A DNA stretch of 64,000 nt from Lachnospiraceae bacterium (GCA_021771755.1 JAETOL010000004.1:94372-158371); one strand, 5' to 3'. Positions 17,633 through 26,615 are shown, counted from the first letter of the stretch. The notes: generated from the sequence alone by a model not told the origin. Numbers and translations: made by a program.

Positions 17633-19414
17633 CTACATCTGTTTCATACGAAGAACAGCTATTGTCCCTCCCCCTGGCCTCTGTTCATAATGAAGACCGC
17701 AGCCGTCTCCAAAGGCGATCTTGATCCGGTCATTGACATTCAAAATCCCATATGCCGCTACCTCTTCTGTACGCTCCTTCTGTTTCAGCCAGAAGTTCAA
17801 TTCTTCGCATTTTTCCCGGCTCATGCCAGCTCCGTCATCTTCCACCTGAAGAATGATATACTGCTCATCTTCCGGATAAGCCCGGATCCAGATATTGCCT
17901 TTTTCCCGATCCGATTCCTTGATCCCATGATATAATGCATTTTCTACAAGAGGCTGCAGACAGAGTTTCATTACACTGCATTTCAGAATACGTTCATCCA
18001 CCTGGGTTTCATATTCAAATAACTCCTCATATCGGAACTTCTGAATATCCAGATAACTTTTTACCATAGCAATCTCCTGGGAAAGAGCAATGTATTCTTT
18101 CCCCTGACTCAAACTGATCCGGAAAAAATTGGACAGTGCAAGAACCATCTCCACAATATCCTGTGCATGGTATTTTTTTGCCATCCACTGAATCGTATCC
18201 AGCGTATTGTAAAGAAAATGCGGTTTGATCTGTTCATGAAGAATTTTAAGCTCCGCCTCTCTTTTCTTTTTCTGTTCCCTGTAAACCAGCTCCAGAAGCT
18301 CTTTGATCTTATCCACCATGGAATTAAAGGCATCTCCCAGCTGACGGATCTCACCTTTATAGTGATTATCAAAATGAACATCCAGATCTCCTGTCTGTGC
18401 CCGTTTCATCAGTCTGGACAGATTTGAGATCGGGCGTGTGAAAGATGCAGAAAAAATCACCGAAGCGATTACTGCAAGTACTGCAACAAGAGCAGCGCTC
18501 CATACAGAAACATGTTTTACGTATGCCACCCCTTCTATGGTCTTACCCCAGTCAAATACACCTACTGCTGTAAGATTGGTAAGCGAGGAACGGCTATAGA
18601 TTACATTATAATCCTGCCCTTCGATCCTGCACCGAACCTGACCGCTGTCTTTTTCTGAAAACCATGCCGGATTCATACGATACACAATTTTATTCTGAGG
18701 TGCATATACCACTTTTCCCTGGCTGTCCTGGATATAGCCGAACCCTGTCTGTCCCATGGTGATGTCTTCCACCAGATTCTGAATGCTTTTCAGATCCACA
18801 TCTACCAGGATTACCCCCAACACCTTCCCGGTGTCCTTCTCAGGTATCATTTTTGCTGTGCTCACATACTGATCCGTGCTATGATTTTTCCAGCTTTTCA
18901 GGTTACGTCCAAAGCCTGTGGTATTCAAAACAAGGTTTCCATCCGCATTCAGGGCTTCCTGATACCAGTTCTCTCTGTTCAGAGGAGTCTTTTGCAGACG
19001 ATAAGAATCATTGGAAAGATACTGGCCTTTTTCACTGACAAGCACTATATTCAGATAATCTTTATAAGTTTCACTATACTGAAGCAAAAGTTCCCGAACC
19101 TGTCCCTCCAGGATCACTCTCCTTGCCTGCTGTTTTTCTGCATCCAGCTTCAGATATTCCTGCACACAGGGCGCATTTCCCAGTACTTCTATATTGTCAG
19201 AAACCGACTGAAAAATCAGATCCAGGGAGCGCAGCACCTGATTCTGTATTTCCATCGTATTGGCATAAGAATGCTCTTCCATAGAATTCTGATAAATTGT
19301 ATTTCCAGCCGTAGTGATCACGATAGTGACAAGTAATAGAAGGCCACAATTCAGCACAACCATTTTAAACAGCATATTATCCGGGTGTAATATTTTCTTG
19401 ATCATCTGCAGCAT
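17633..19414 (-). CDS. YesM-type sensor histidine kinase
   Basis: Membrane histidine kinase of 593 residues. It has a first transmembrane span (about 17-38, VVLNCGLLLLVTIVITTAG), an extracellular dCache-like sensor of about 240 residues, a second span (about 295-318, VSVWSAALVAVLAVIASVIF), a HAMP linker (SFTRPISNLSRLMKRAQTGDLDVH), the His_kinase domain with the phospho-acceptor in LKILHEQIKPHFLYNTLDTI near residue 400, and a HATPase domain with PLVENALYHGIK (N box) and DDGAGMS (G box). The ATG at 19412-19414 follows GGAGG. It pairs with the regulator directly downstream and has its own strong promoter. Confidence 0.94.
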   Translation of the reverse strand: MLQMIKKILHPDNMLFKMVVLNCGLLLLVTIVITTAGNTIYQNSMEEHSYANTMEIQNQVLRSLDLIFQSVSDNIEVLGNAPCVQEYLKLDAEKQQARRVILEGQVRELLLQYSETYKDYLNIVLVSEKGQYLSNDSYRLQKTPLNRENWYQEALNADGNLVLNTTGFGRNLKSWKNHSTDQYVSTAKMIPEKDTGKVLGVILVDVDLKSIQNLVEDITMGQTGFGYIQDSQGKVVYAPQNKIVYRMNPAWFSEKDSGQVRCRIEGQDYNVIYSRSSLTNLTAVGVFDWGKTIEGVAYVKHVSVWSAALVAVLAVIASVIFSASFTRPISNLSRLMKRAQTGDLDVHFDNHYKGEIRQLGDAFNSMVDKIKELLELVYREQKKKREAELKILHEQIKPHFLYNTLDTIQWMAKKYHAQDIVEMVLALSNFFRISLSQGKEYIALSQEIAMVKSYLDIQKFRYEELFEYETQVDERILKCSVMKLCLQPLVENALYHGIKESDREKGNIWIRAYPEDEQYIILQVEDDGAGMSREKCEELNFWLKQKERTEEVAAYGILNVNDRIKIAFGDGCGLHYEQRPGGGTIAVLRMKQM

Positions 19415-19435
19415 GCCGCACCTCCAATGTTACTT

Positions 19436-19464
19436 ATCATAATGTATCTGTCAGTTTCTGTCAA
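19436..19464 (-). promoter_or_regulatory. Promoter of the kinase-regulator-sensor operon
   Basis: Minus-strand -35 TTGACA (19459-19464) and -10 TATGAT (19436-19441) with 17-bp spacing, placed between the importer terminator and the kinase gene. It makes sensor synthesis independent of the importer. Confidence 0.72.
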
Positions 19465-19532
19465 CTGATCTGTTTTTCAGATATTCGATTCTCTTTTCCG
19501 AAAATATAGGGGCAACTTTCCTGATGAAAAAA

Positions 19533-19569
19533 GGGAGGCTGAAAACCATCCCTGATTTTACAGCCCCCT
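19533..19569 (-). terminator. Terminator between importer operon and kinase operon
   Basis: Minus-strand hairpin GGGGGCTG...CAGCCTCCC (19533-19569), extended by TAAAA/TTTT pairing and followed by six T residues. It ends the importer transcript after the binding-protein gene. Confidence 0.72.
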
Positions 19570-19612
19570 CTGTTATGTTTCACTTCATTCTATAAATCCT
19601 GTCTGAGAAATA

Positions 19613-20587
19613 TTATTCTGCTGTTCCGCCGTATTTTTCAAGAAGCTCTTCTGCATTTTCCGGAGTAACGATCTCAGAAGTAAGGGTCAGAGTTTTTTCA
19701 AGTTCTTTGCCCTCTACCAGAAGCTGATATGCACTTTCAATCGCTTCTGCACCACCTGTCGGATAAACCTGAGTCATGCTCAGTCTTCCATCCATTACGC
19801 TGCGGATACCACCATCTGGTGTAGGAAGTCCATCAAATCCCACAAAGAGGATATCGCCTTCTCTGCCTGCATTCTTTGCTGCAATATATGCACCTTCTGC
19901 CATCGGGTCATTCAATGCCAGGAAAAGATCGATCTCGTCATTTGTCTGCAGCATTTCTTCTGCTACAGTGATTGCTTTTTCACGAAGCCAGTCAGCATTA
20001 TTCTCTGCTACGATCTCAACTTTGTCATTTTTCTTGATACCTTCACGGAAACCATTGTCTCTGTCAATACCACCGGAAGTTCCCTCAAGACCCTTGATCT
20101 CACATACTTTTCCTCCGTCCGGAAGAAGAGTATCTGCTACATATTCGCCTGCGATACGTCCCATATCAACATTATCTGCACCGATAAACTGTGTATATTT
20201 ATCTCCGTCAATCTTTCTGTCCAGAAGGATTACCGGAATTCCTGCATCATAAGCAGCGCTTACTGCATTTGTCAGAGGAGTGGCCTCATTAGGAGATGTG
20301 ATGATCAGATCTACACCCATCTGTACAAAGTTTTCAATGTCAGCGATCTGCTTGGAGTTATCCTGTGCAGCGTCTGAAAAGATTACTTCAAACTCCGGAT
20401 ATTTTTCTGCTGCCATCTTGATCTGGTCGTTCATAGCAACACGCCATGGTTCACCGAGATTACACTGTGACATACCAATGACATATTTGTCTTTCTTCTC
20501 TGCCGCAAATGCAGGAGCTGCGCTCACTGCAAGTGTGGATGCTCCGATTGCTGCTGTCAGCAGGATACTAATGGCTTTCTTATTCAT
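19613..20587 (-). CDS. Sugar ABC transporter substrate-binding protein
   Basis: Ribose/galactose-type binding protein (Peripla_BP_4), 324 residues, that delivers ligand to the permease and ATPase encoded upstream. The N-terminus MNKKAISILLTAAIGASTLA ends in SAAPAFA-A, a type I signal peptidase site. There is no lipobox Cys, which is unusual for a Gram-positive binding protein. Domain marks are YVIGMSQCNLGEPWRVAMNDQ, SDAAQDNSKQIADIENFVQMGVDLIITSPNEATP, FIGADNVDMGRIAGEYV and LFLALNDPMAEGAYIAAKNAG. It is the third gene of the operon and is followed by a terminator. Similarity to the sensor lipoprotein at 15483 suggests an old duplication. Confidence 0.92.
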   Translation of the reverse strand: MNKKAISILLTAAIGASTLAVSAAPAFAAEKKDKYVIGMSQCNLGEPWRVAMNDQIKMAAEKYPEFEVIFSDAAQDNSKQIADIENFVQMGVDLIITSPNEATPLTNAVSAAYDAGIPVILLDRKIDGDKYTQFIGADNVDMGRIAGEYVADTLLPDGGKVCEIKGLEGTSGGIDRDNGFREGIKKNDKVEIVAENNADWLREKAITVAEEMLQTNDEIDLFLALNDPMAEGAYIAAKNAGREGDILFVGFDGLPTPDGGIRSVMDGRLSMTQVYPTGGAEAIESAYQLLVEGKELEKTLTLTSEIVTPENAEELLEKYGGTAE

Positions 20588-20686
20588 ATTGTACCTTCTT
20601 TCTCCGACAGTTTTTACTTCTTTTTTATTTTTTGATCTTCCTTTCTGCTGCCGGACAGGGGAAGAATTTATTTACTTTGTTATAGA

Positions 20687-21670
20687 TCAGTCTTTTACTT
20701 TATCTGCCTGCATAAATACAGCGATGATGATCAGGAAACCTTTTACCACAAGCTGGAGGTTAGAATTGACACCTTTCAGTCCTAACACATTATCCAGCAT
20801 ACCAAGGATCAAAGCACCGATCAGAGTTCCGATCATGGTTCCTTTTCCACCTGCAAGACTGGTTCCGCCAATTGCACAGGCTGCAACTGCATTCAGCTCA
20901 TATCCCTGGCCTTCATTCGGACCGCCCTGGCTGATCTGAGCTGCATGGATCATAGCTGCAACAGAGGCCAGCATCGAACAGATCATAAATGCATAAATTT
21001 TGATCCGGTCAACCTTGATACCGGAAAGGTATGCTGCCTGACGGTTTCCACCAATGGCATATACCTGACGTCCAAATCTTGTTTTACTCAGAATGATCTG
21101 GAAAATAATAAGCAGTACGATAAAAATAATAGCCGGTACCGGAACTACACCTCCAATACGCATCTGAAGAACCTCAAAGGCCGGCGGAGCCATTCCTTTT
21201 CCTTCTCCGTATGCCAGAGGAATACCGATACCATTTGCCCAGAATCTGGCAAGTCCACGGGCAATGTTCATAGATGCCAGAGTTACGATAAACGCCTGAA
21301 GGTGAAGCTTGGTAATGCAAAGACCATTGAAAAGTCCAAAAAGTCCGCCAATCACAAGGCTTGTCAATACAGCCGGTATAAAACCAAATCCACTCATGAC
21401 CATCAGGTAGGCACACCCTGTAGAAATAAGACCTACAACAGAACCTACAGAAAGGTCGATATCGCCCAGGATCAGGATCAGAGTCATACCAATGGCGATA
21501 ATACCGTTCTCCGATACTGCACGAAGCACATTCATCAGGTTTCGGATATCAAGAAAGTTATTTCTTCCATCCTTTACACAGATCGTAGAAGCTACCACAA
21601 AAATGATCACCAATGCGATCACGCTCTGCATCTGTTTCAGCACAGCCTTTACTTTTGCTTTGTTTTCCAT
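20687..21670 (-). CDS. Sugar ABC transporter permease, RbsC type
   Basis: Inner-membrane channel subunit of the importer, BPD_transp_2 family, 327 residues and about eight to ten spans. Typical stretches are IALVIIFVVASTICV, GIIAIGMTLILILGDIDLSVGSVVGL with the conserved GDIDLSVGS loop, FGRQVYAIGGNRQAAYLSGI and the coupling segment AVAACAIGGTSLAGGKGTMIGTLIGAL. It lies 14 bp after the ATPase gene and 99 bp before the binding-protein gene, all in one operon. Ribose, galactose, xylose or autoinducer-type ligands all use this family. Confidence 0.94.
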   Translation of the reverse strand: MENKAKVKAVLKQMQSVIALVIIFVVASTICVKDGRNNFLDIRNLMNVLRAVSENGIIAIGMTLILILGDIDLSVGSVVGLISTGCAYLMVMSGFGFIPAVLTSLVIGGLFGLFNGLCITKLHLQAFIVTLASMNIARGLARFWANGIGIPLAYGEGKGMAPPAFEVLQMRIGGVVPVPAIIFIVLLIIFQIILSKTRFGRQVYAIGGNRQAAYLSGIKVDRIKIYAFMICSMLASVAAMIHAAQISQGGPNEGQGYELNAVAACAIGGTSLAGGKGTMIGTLIGALILGMLDNVLGLKGVNSNLQLVVKGFLIIIAVFMQADKVKD

Positions 21671-21684
21671 TACATTTCCTCCCT

Positions 21685-23193
21685 CTATTTTGTTGCACTT
21701 TCAAGCAGTTTTTCCTGTGTGGCATCCTGCTGCAAAAATTCTCCTGTTAATTCACCTTCACAGAAAGTAACAATCCTGTCAGAAATGCCAATAACCTCAG
21801 GAAGTTCTGAAGATACTACAATAATAGCCATCCCGTGTTTTGCCAGATTATTGATCAGCTGGTATATTTCTGCTTTTGCTCCTACATCGATTCCTCGGGT
21901 AGGTTCATCCAGCAGCAGGATCTTCGGCTCTGTCATCAGCCATTTTGCAAGAACAACTTTCTGCTGATTTCCTCCTGACAGAGAACTTGCCAGTGTCTTT
22001 GCACTTGGAGCCTTAACTCTCAGGGTATCCATCTGTTTCTTCCAGATGTTTTTTTCTTCAGATGTTTTCATAAAAAACATAGGGCTGAATTTTTTCAAAA
22101 GAGGAAGCGACATATTTTCGCCTATGGATCTGGAAAGGACCAGACCTGTACCTTTTCTATCTTCTGTGGCAAAGGAAATGCCTTCTTTGATAGCGTCAGC
22201 GGGAGTTTTTATAGAAACCTCTTTTCCTTCTATATAAATATGGCCCTCCGTTTCTCCATGATGTACTCCGGCCAGACATTCAAAAAACTCCGACCGTCCG
22301 GCACCGGCAAGACCAGCAATGCCAAGTACCTCTCCATGACGTACATAAAGAGAAATATTGTTTAAAGACCTGCGGAAGCTTCCTTCCGGAGGTGTATAAC
22401 TGAGCCCCTTTACTTCCAGCGCAACTTCACCTTTTTCGGTAGGATCTTTTGGATACTGTTCACTCATATCACGCCCTACCATCATTTTAATAATTTCATC
22501 CTTAGATGTTTCCGCTGCTCTGACTGTTCCAATATACTGCCCGTCACGCATAACCGTCAGTCTGTCTGCGATCTTAAATATCTCTTCCATTCGGTGGGTA
22601 ATGTAAATAATGCCTTTTCCTTCACTTCGCAGTCTCCGGATAATAGCAAACAGCTTTTCTGCCTCTTTTTCACTGATGGCAGATGTCGGTTCATCCATGA
22701 TGATGATTTCTGAATTCAGCGAAATCGCTTTCGCAATTTCCACCAGCTGCTGCTCTCCGATACGCAGATCTTTCAGTTTTTTTGCAGGATCTACCTTGAC
22801 ATCCAGCATTTCCAGATATTTTCTTGACTCTTGAATCATTCCTTTAAAATCCACTGCCGGCCCTGCCTTGGATTTCCATCTTCCAAGAAAAATATTTTCT
22901 GCCACGCTGAGTTCCGGTACAATCTGCAGTTCCTGATGAATCTTTGCGATTCCAAGCTTCTTTGCCGTAATCGGATCAGAAACATGCACCTTTTCACCCT
23001 TCAGATAAATCTCCCCTTCTGTAGGCTGAATGGATCCGCTGAGAATATTCATAAGTGTGGATTTTCCTGCCCCGTTTTCGCCCATCAGAGCCAGGACTTC
23101 ACCTGCATAGAGGTCCAGGGAAACGCCTTTCAGCGCCTGCACGCTTCCAAAGGTTTTACTAATATCTTTCATATCCAGTAATTTCTTTTCCAT
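21685..23193 (-). CDS. Sugar ABC transporter ATP-binding protein, RbsA/MglA type
   Basis: Double ATPase of 502 residues that energises sugar import. The first domain has Walker A GENGAGKST near residue 39 and DEPTSAISEKEA as Walker B region. Its signature loop reads LRIGEQQLVEIAKAI, not LSGGQ, as usual for the degenerate half of RbsA proteins. The second domain has GLAGAGRSE as a degenerate Walker A near residue 290, LSGGNQQKVVLAKWL and ILLLDEPTRGIDVGAK. The ATG at 23191-23193 follows AAAGGAGG. It is the first gene of the importer operon. Confidence 0.95.
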   Translation of the reverse strand: MEKKLLDMKDISKTFGSVQALKGVSLDLYAGEVLALMGENGAGKSTLMNILSGSIQPTEGEIYLKGEKVHVSDPITAKKLGIAKIHQELQIVPELSVAENIFLGRWKSKAGPAVDFKGMIQESRKYLEMLDVKVDPAKKLKDLRIGEQQLVEIAKAISLNSEIIIMDEPTSAISEKEAEKLFAIIRRLRSEGKGIIYITHRMEEIFKIADRLTVMRDGQYIGTVRAAETSKDEIIKMMVGRDMSEQYPKDPTEKGEVALEVKGLSYTPPEGSFRRSLNNISLYVRHGEVLGIAGLAGAGRSEFFECLAGVHHGETEGHIYIEGKEVSIKTPADAIKEGISFATEDRKGTGLVLSRSIGENMSLPLLKKFSPMFFMKTSEEKNIWKKQMDTLRVKAPSAKTLASSLSGGNQQKVVLAKWLMTEPKILLLDEPTRGIDVGAKAEIYQLINNLAKHGMAIIVVSSELPEVIGISDRIVTFCEGELTGEFLQQDATQEKLLESATK

Positions 23194-23224
23194 AGTTCCT
23201 CCTTTTCGTTCTCGTTATTTTCAA

Positions 23225-23260
23225 TATATACATTATATACAAATATTTCTTCTGTGTATT
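23225..23260 (-). promoter_or_regulatory. Weak promoter of the importer operon
   Basis: A consensus -10 TATAAT on the minus strand (23232-23237) has no recognisable -35 at the proper distance. This fits a promoter that needs an activator such as the YesN-type regulator encoded downstream. The region upstream (23240-23330) is AT-rich; I did not find a clear direct repeat. Confidence 0.45.
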
Positions 23261-23342
23261 TCTAAAAATCAGTGATTTTTTTATAATTTCTTTACTTTTT
23301 CCTCTGTCTGTTGTGCACTTTTTATAAGATACAGCAAAGAAA

Positions 23343-23379
23343 TATCCTGTACAGCTTATTTATACAGCCATACAGGATA
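23343..23379 (-). terminator. Possible terminator of the GH13-DUF5662 operon
   Basis: Inverted repeat TATCCTGTA / TACAGGATA (23343-23351, 23371-23379) followed on the minus strand by TTTCTTTG. The T tract is short, so strength is uncertain. Confidence 0.45.
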
Positions 23380-23386
23380 AATGCTT

Positions 23387-23941
23387 TCAGTATCTTGGGC
23401 TTTTGGGACCTCTTTTCAGATACACATATTTTATATAGTGAAGAAGTTTCTCTTCTCCATGGTCATTCAGAATCCTGAGAAGCGCCTCAAGTTCTTTTTT
23501 TGTCTGCGGATGAATAAACCAGAGTTCGTCCTTGCTTTTCAAAAAATATTCTAAAGGCTGGCTCTGTGTATAGGCGTCACCCAGGTAGTTTCTGGAAGCA
23601 CTGATACGGTCCATCACCATCTCTGCTACATATTTTCTGGGCATCTGCGCCCCCATGATCACATGTTCCTTGTCCAGTGAATAATCCACCCAATGTTCAA
23701 AGTGATGCTTATTCCGTCCCTTATGATGAAGCCAGGAAGTAGAAACTCCTATATCTTCTCGTTCCGCATTATTAGGACTTCTTGTTCCCTGATAATATTT
23801 ACATCCCACAAGAAATTCTGCAGGAGAATATTTAGACAGATCATGAAGAAGTCCCTGTTTATAAAGACCTATGCGAAAACAGTATTTCATGACCAGGATC
23901 TTATGTTTGGTTATCGTTTTGAAATGAAGCCAGGGATGCAC
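23387..23941 (-). CDS. DUF5662 family protein
   Basis: Conserved protein of 184 residues with no established function. It shows several His/Asp pairs reminiscent of metal-dependent phosphohydrolases: LLHDLSKYSPAEF near residue 33 and SWLHHKGRNKHHFEHWVDY near residue 70. It also has a basic C-terminus ending KRGPKSPRY. The start is a GTG at 23939-23941, preceded by GGAGG eight bases upstream, and begins 3 bp after the stop of the GH13 gene, so the two are translationally coupled. An HD-like enzyme role is only an inference from the His/Asp pattern. Confidence 0.82.
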   Translation of the reverse strand: MHPWLHFKTITKHKILVMKYCFRIGLYKQGLLHDLSKYSPAEFLVGCKYYQGTRSPNNAEREDIGVSTSWLHHKGRNKHHFEHWVDYSLDKEHVIMGAQMPRKYVAEMVMDRISASRNYLGDAYTQSQPLEYFLKSKDELWFIHPQTKKELEALLRILNDHGEEKLLHYIKYVYLKRGPKSPRY

Positions 23942-23944
23942 CGG

Positions 23945-25792
23945 TCACGCCTCCTTTTTACCGATCAGGACCACTATACTGCGGGGACTGATCCCAATAT
24001 TTTTTTCATAGGTTTCATTGCTCTCATGGAAAAAGGCCTCTTCACCAGTCTCAGAAGTATCTGCGATCTTCTTCCAGCAAATTCCCTCCGGAAGATTAGG
24101 AAGCGCAATTGTACGATTCTCCCAATGGAAGTTATATCCCACGTAGATAAAATCATCTTCTGTTCCGTCTTCTTTTTCTGCATAAGCACCACAGTACATG
24201 ATGCCCATAAGACGGCAGGTGTTTTCCTGATTCAGATACCAGGCTCTTTCACCATGAAAGGACATATCCGGAAATCCTTTTGCCAGATAATCCACACCTT
24301 TCGGCTCATTTTCCATATGCAGTACCGGATGTGCTTTTCGAAAAGCAACTGCAGCTTTTACAAATGAAAAAATCTTTGGATTTTTTCGCAGTGCCTTCCA
24401 ATCTGTCCAGCCGGAAGGATTGTCCTGACACCATGCATTATTGTTCCCTTCCTGGGAATTGCAGAATTCGTCGCCTCCGTAGATCATAGGAGTTCCCTGA
24501 CTGAAAAGAAGCATCAGAAAAGCATTTTTGATCTGCTGCTCCCGCATTCTCTTTATTGCCAGTTTTCTGGTCGGACCTTCAATCCCACAGTTCCAGGAAT
24601 AATTATAATCACTGCCGTCCTGATTTCCCTCTCCGTTCGCTTCATTATGGCGGTAATTATATGCAACCGTATCATACAGGGTAAAACCATCCTGGCTTGC
24701 CATATAATTGATGTTTCCTCCAAAGGGACGAACATGACGGATATGGTATTCTGCCGAAGGAATCATTCCCTCGTCACTTTTCAGATAACGGCGCATATCC
24801 TGCTGGAAACCACCCTGATATTCTGCAGTCATCCCATCGGTTTCCATATAATCCGGAACGGACTGAAAAAGTTTTTTCGTGCCGTAAAGAATATGATCTT
24901 TTGCAAGCAGTTCTACTGGAACGCCATCGCCTATAAAATGAAAACCATCTACATGATAATATGTTTTCCAAAACCATGCAGCCTGAAGAGCCATTAAGGG
25001 ATTGGTTCCTCCTGGGAAATAAAATTCCATGATGCACTGGATCCCTGCTTTGTGCATGGCCTTTATCATATCGCGAAATTCTTTTTCCGGTTCTTTTGTG
25101 GCGCAGTAGGATCTTTTTGGAGCAAAATACCAGCCTCCCTGATATCCCCAGTAATTTACTTTTCCTTCGCTGCGTTTTTCCGTGATCAGTCCGTCTCCGC
25201 GGGTTCCGGAAGCCACTTCCTGAAACTCGTATGCAGGCATCAGTTCCACTGCATTGATCCCCAGTTCCTGCCAATAGGGAATCATTTCTTTTAATCCTGC
25301 AAACGTACCTCTCATCTTCTGAGGAAGTTTCTGCTGTTTCGTATACCCTCGTACATGAATCTTATAAAGAATCATTTCATGATAAGGAATTTCCGGAGAT
25401 ACCTCTCCCTCCCAGTCATATTCTTTTTCTGGAAGGAACGTACATCGCACACTGTTTTCATCTTCATTGCCGGAAGGAACACCAAACCGCTCCCGGCCAC
25501 AAATTCCATGGGCATAGGGATCCTGCACGATTTTTCCATCCACACGAAAATTATATTCATATTTTTCTGTATCCAATCCAGAAACAAGAAGGGTACATAC
25601 TTTTCCTGTCCGGTTTTTCTCAGTAAACGGAATCTCTTTTCGTGGATGAGAGGAGCCTTTTCGATAAAGTACAAGAGAAGCGTCTGATCCGCAGGGGATT
25701 TCCGCTGCGAAATTCAACCCTTCTGCATTTTTATTGGCGCCTAGTATCACCGGATTCCCATTTCGGACAAATAATCCGCTCTGTTTTTCCAT
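23945..25792 (-). CDS. GH13 isoamylase/GlgX-like protein with degenerate active site
   Basis: Homologue of glycogen-debranching enzymes, 615 residues. An N-terminal CBM48-like beta domain (about 1-125) is followed by a TIM barrel with YKIHVRGYT, the GWYFAPKRSYCA segment and the GlgX-type blocks HNEANGEGNQDG and SWNCGIEGPT. The catalytic centre is not intact. The usual DGFRFD reads DGFHFI near residue 285, so the nucleophile Asp is Ile and the Arg is His. The DVVYNHT region is replaced by MEFYFPGGTN. The acid-bearing AEPWD motif is absent. HDGFTL reads QDGFTL. It probably binds alpha-glucan without cleaving it. It is followed 3 bp later by DUF5662. Start ATG 25792. Confidence 0.87.
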   Translation of the reverse strand: MEKQSGLFVRNGNPVILGANKNAEGLNFAAEIPCGSDASLVLYRKGSSHPRKEIPFTEKNRTGKVCTLLVSGLDTEKYEYNFRVDGKIVQDPYAHGICGRERFGVPSGNEDENSVRCTFLPEKEYDWEGEVSPEIPYHEMILYKIHVRGYTKQQKLPQKMRGTFAGLKEMIPYWQELGINAVELMPAYEFQEVASGTRGDGLITEKRSEGKVNYWGYQGGWYFAPKRSYCATKEPEKEFRDMIKAMHKAGIQCIMEFYFPGGTNPLMALQAAWFWKTYYHVDGFHFIGDGVPVELLAKDHILYGTKKLFQSVPDYMETDGMTAEYQGGFQQDMRRYLKSDEGMIPSAEYHIRHVRPFGGNINYMASQDGFTLYDTVAYNYRHNEANGEGNQDGSDYNYSWNCGIEGPTRKLAIKRMREQQIKNAFLMLLFSQGTPMIYGGDEFCNSQEGNNNAWCQDNPSGWTDWKALRKNPKIFSFVKAAVAFRKAHPVLHMENEPKGVDYLAKGFPDMSFHGERAWYLNQENTCRLMGIMYCGAYAEKEDGTEDDFIYVGYNFHWENRTIALPNLPEGICWKKIADTSETGEEAFFHESNETYEKNIGISPRSIVVLIGKKEA

Positions 25793-25859
25793 GATCTGTT
25801 CTCCTTTTTGTGGTTTCGTTCTGAACCGTACATTTTCTGTCCTTTGATTTTTCCTCTTT

Positions 25860-26615
25860 TCAGGGCTTAAGCTCCAGCTCTACCGGACAGTGGTCAGAGC
25901 CAAAAATTTCTGTATGGATTTTAGCATCTGCCAGTCTGCCCTTTAATTCCGGAGAGGTGATGAAATAATCAATTCTCCATCCGGCATTTTTTTCTCTTGC
26001 CTTAAATCGATATGACCACCAGGAATAAATGCCTTCCTGATCCGGATAAAAATAGCGGAAAGTATCAATAAATCCACTTTCCAAAACCTTTGTAAAGCAT
26101 GCTCTCTCTTCATCTGTAAATCCTGCATTTTTTCGATTTGTCTTAGGATTTTTCAGATCAATTTCCTGATGTGCTACGTTCAGGTCCCCACAGCAGATTA
26201 CCGGTCTTTTTTCCTGAAGTTTCAGAAGATAGGCAAGGAAATCCCGTTCCCATTCCATCCGATATTCCAGACGTCTCAATTCGCTCTGTGAATTTGGCGT
26301 ATATACTGTCACCAGATAGAAATCCTCAAATTCCAAAGTGATCACACGACCTTCCTTATCGTGTTCCGGGATTCCAATTCCATAAGAAACAGAAAGAGGT
26401 TCCTGTTTGGAAAATACTGCAGTGCCGGAATATCCCTTGCGATTTGCATAATTCCAGTACTGATGATAGCCGGGAAGTTCTAGCTTGACCTGGTTTTCCT
26501 GACATTTTGTTTCCTGGAGGCAAAAGATATCTGCGTCCAGTTTATGAAAATTCTCTTCAAAGCCTTTGGTAATGCAGGCTCTGATTCCATTTACATTCCA
26601 TGAAATTAATTTCAA
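25860..26615 (-). CDS. xth: Exodeoxyribonuclease III (AP endonuclease)
   Basis: Mg2+-dependent 3'-5' exonuclease and AP endonuclease of base excision repair (ExoA/XthA). With the chosen start it has 251 residues, the usual size. Family motifs are [10 protein letters not shown] near the N-terminus, FCLQETKCQ with the metal-binding Glu, [27 protein letters not shown] with the catalytic Asp/Asn, and [12 protein letters not shown] with the catalytic His. The start is a TTG at 26613-26615, six bases after AGGAGG. In-frame ATGs further upstream have no ribosome site and would add residues unlike the family. A palindrome overlaps the promoter, which suggests repression. Confidence 0.93.
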   Translation of the reverse strand: MKLISWNVNGIRACITKGFEENFHKLDADIFCLQETKCQENQVKLELPGYHQYWNYANRKGYSGTAVFSKQEPLSVSYGIGIPEHDKEGRVITLEFEDFYLVTVYTPNSQSELRRLEYRMEWERDFLAYLLKLQEKRPVICCGDLNVAHQEIDLKNPKTNRKNAGFTDEERACFTKVLESGFIDTFRYFYPDQEGIYSWWSYRFKAREKNAGWRIDYFITSPELKGRLADAKIHTEIFGSDHCPVELELKP

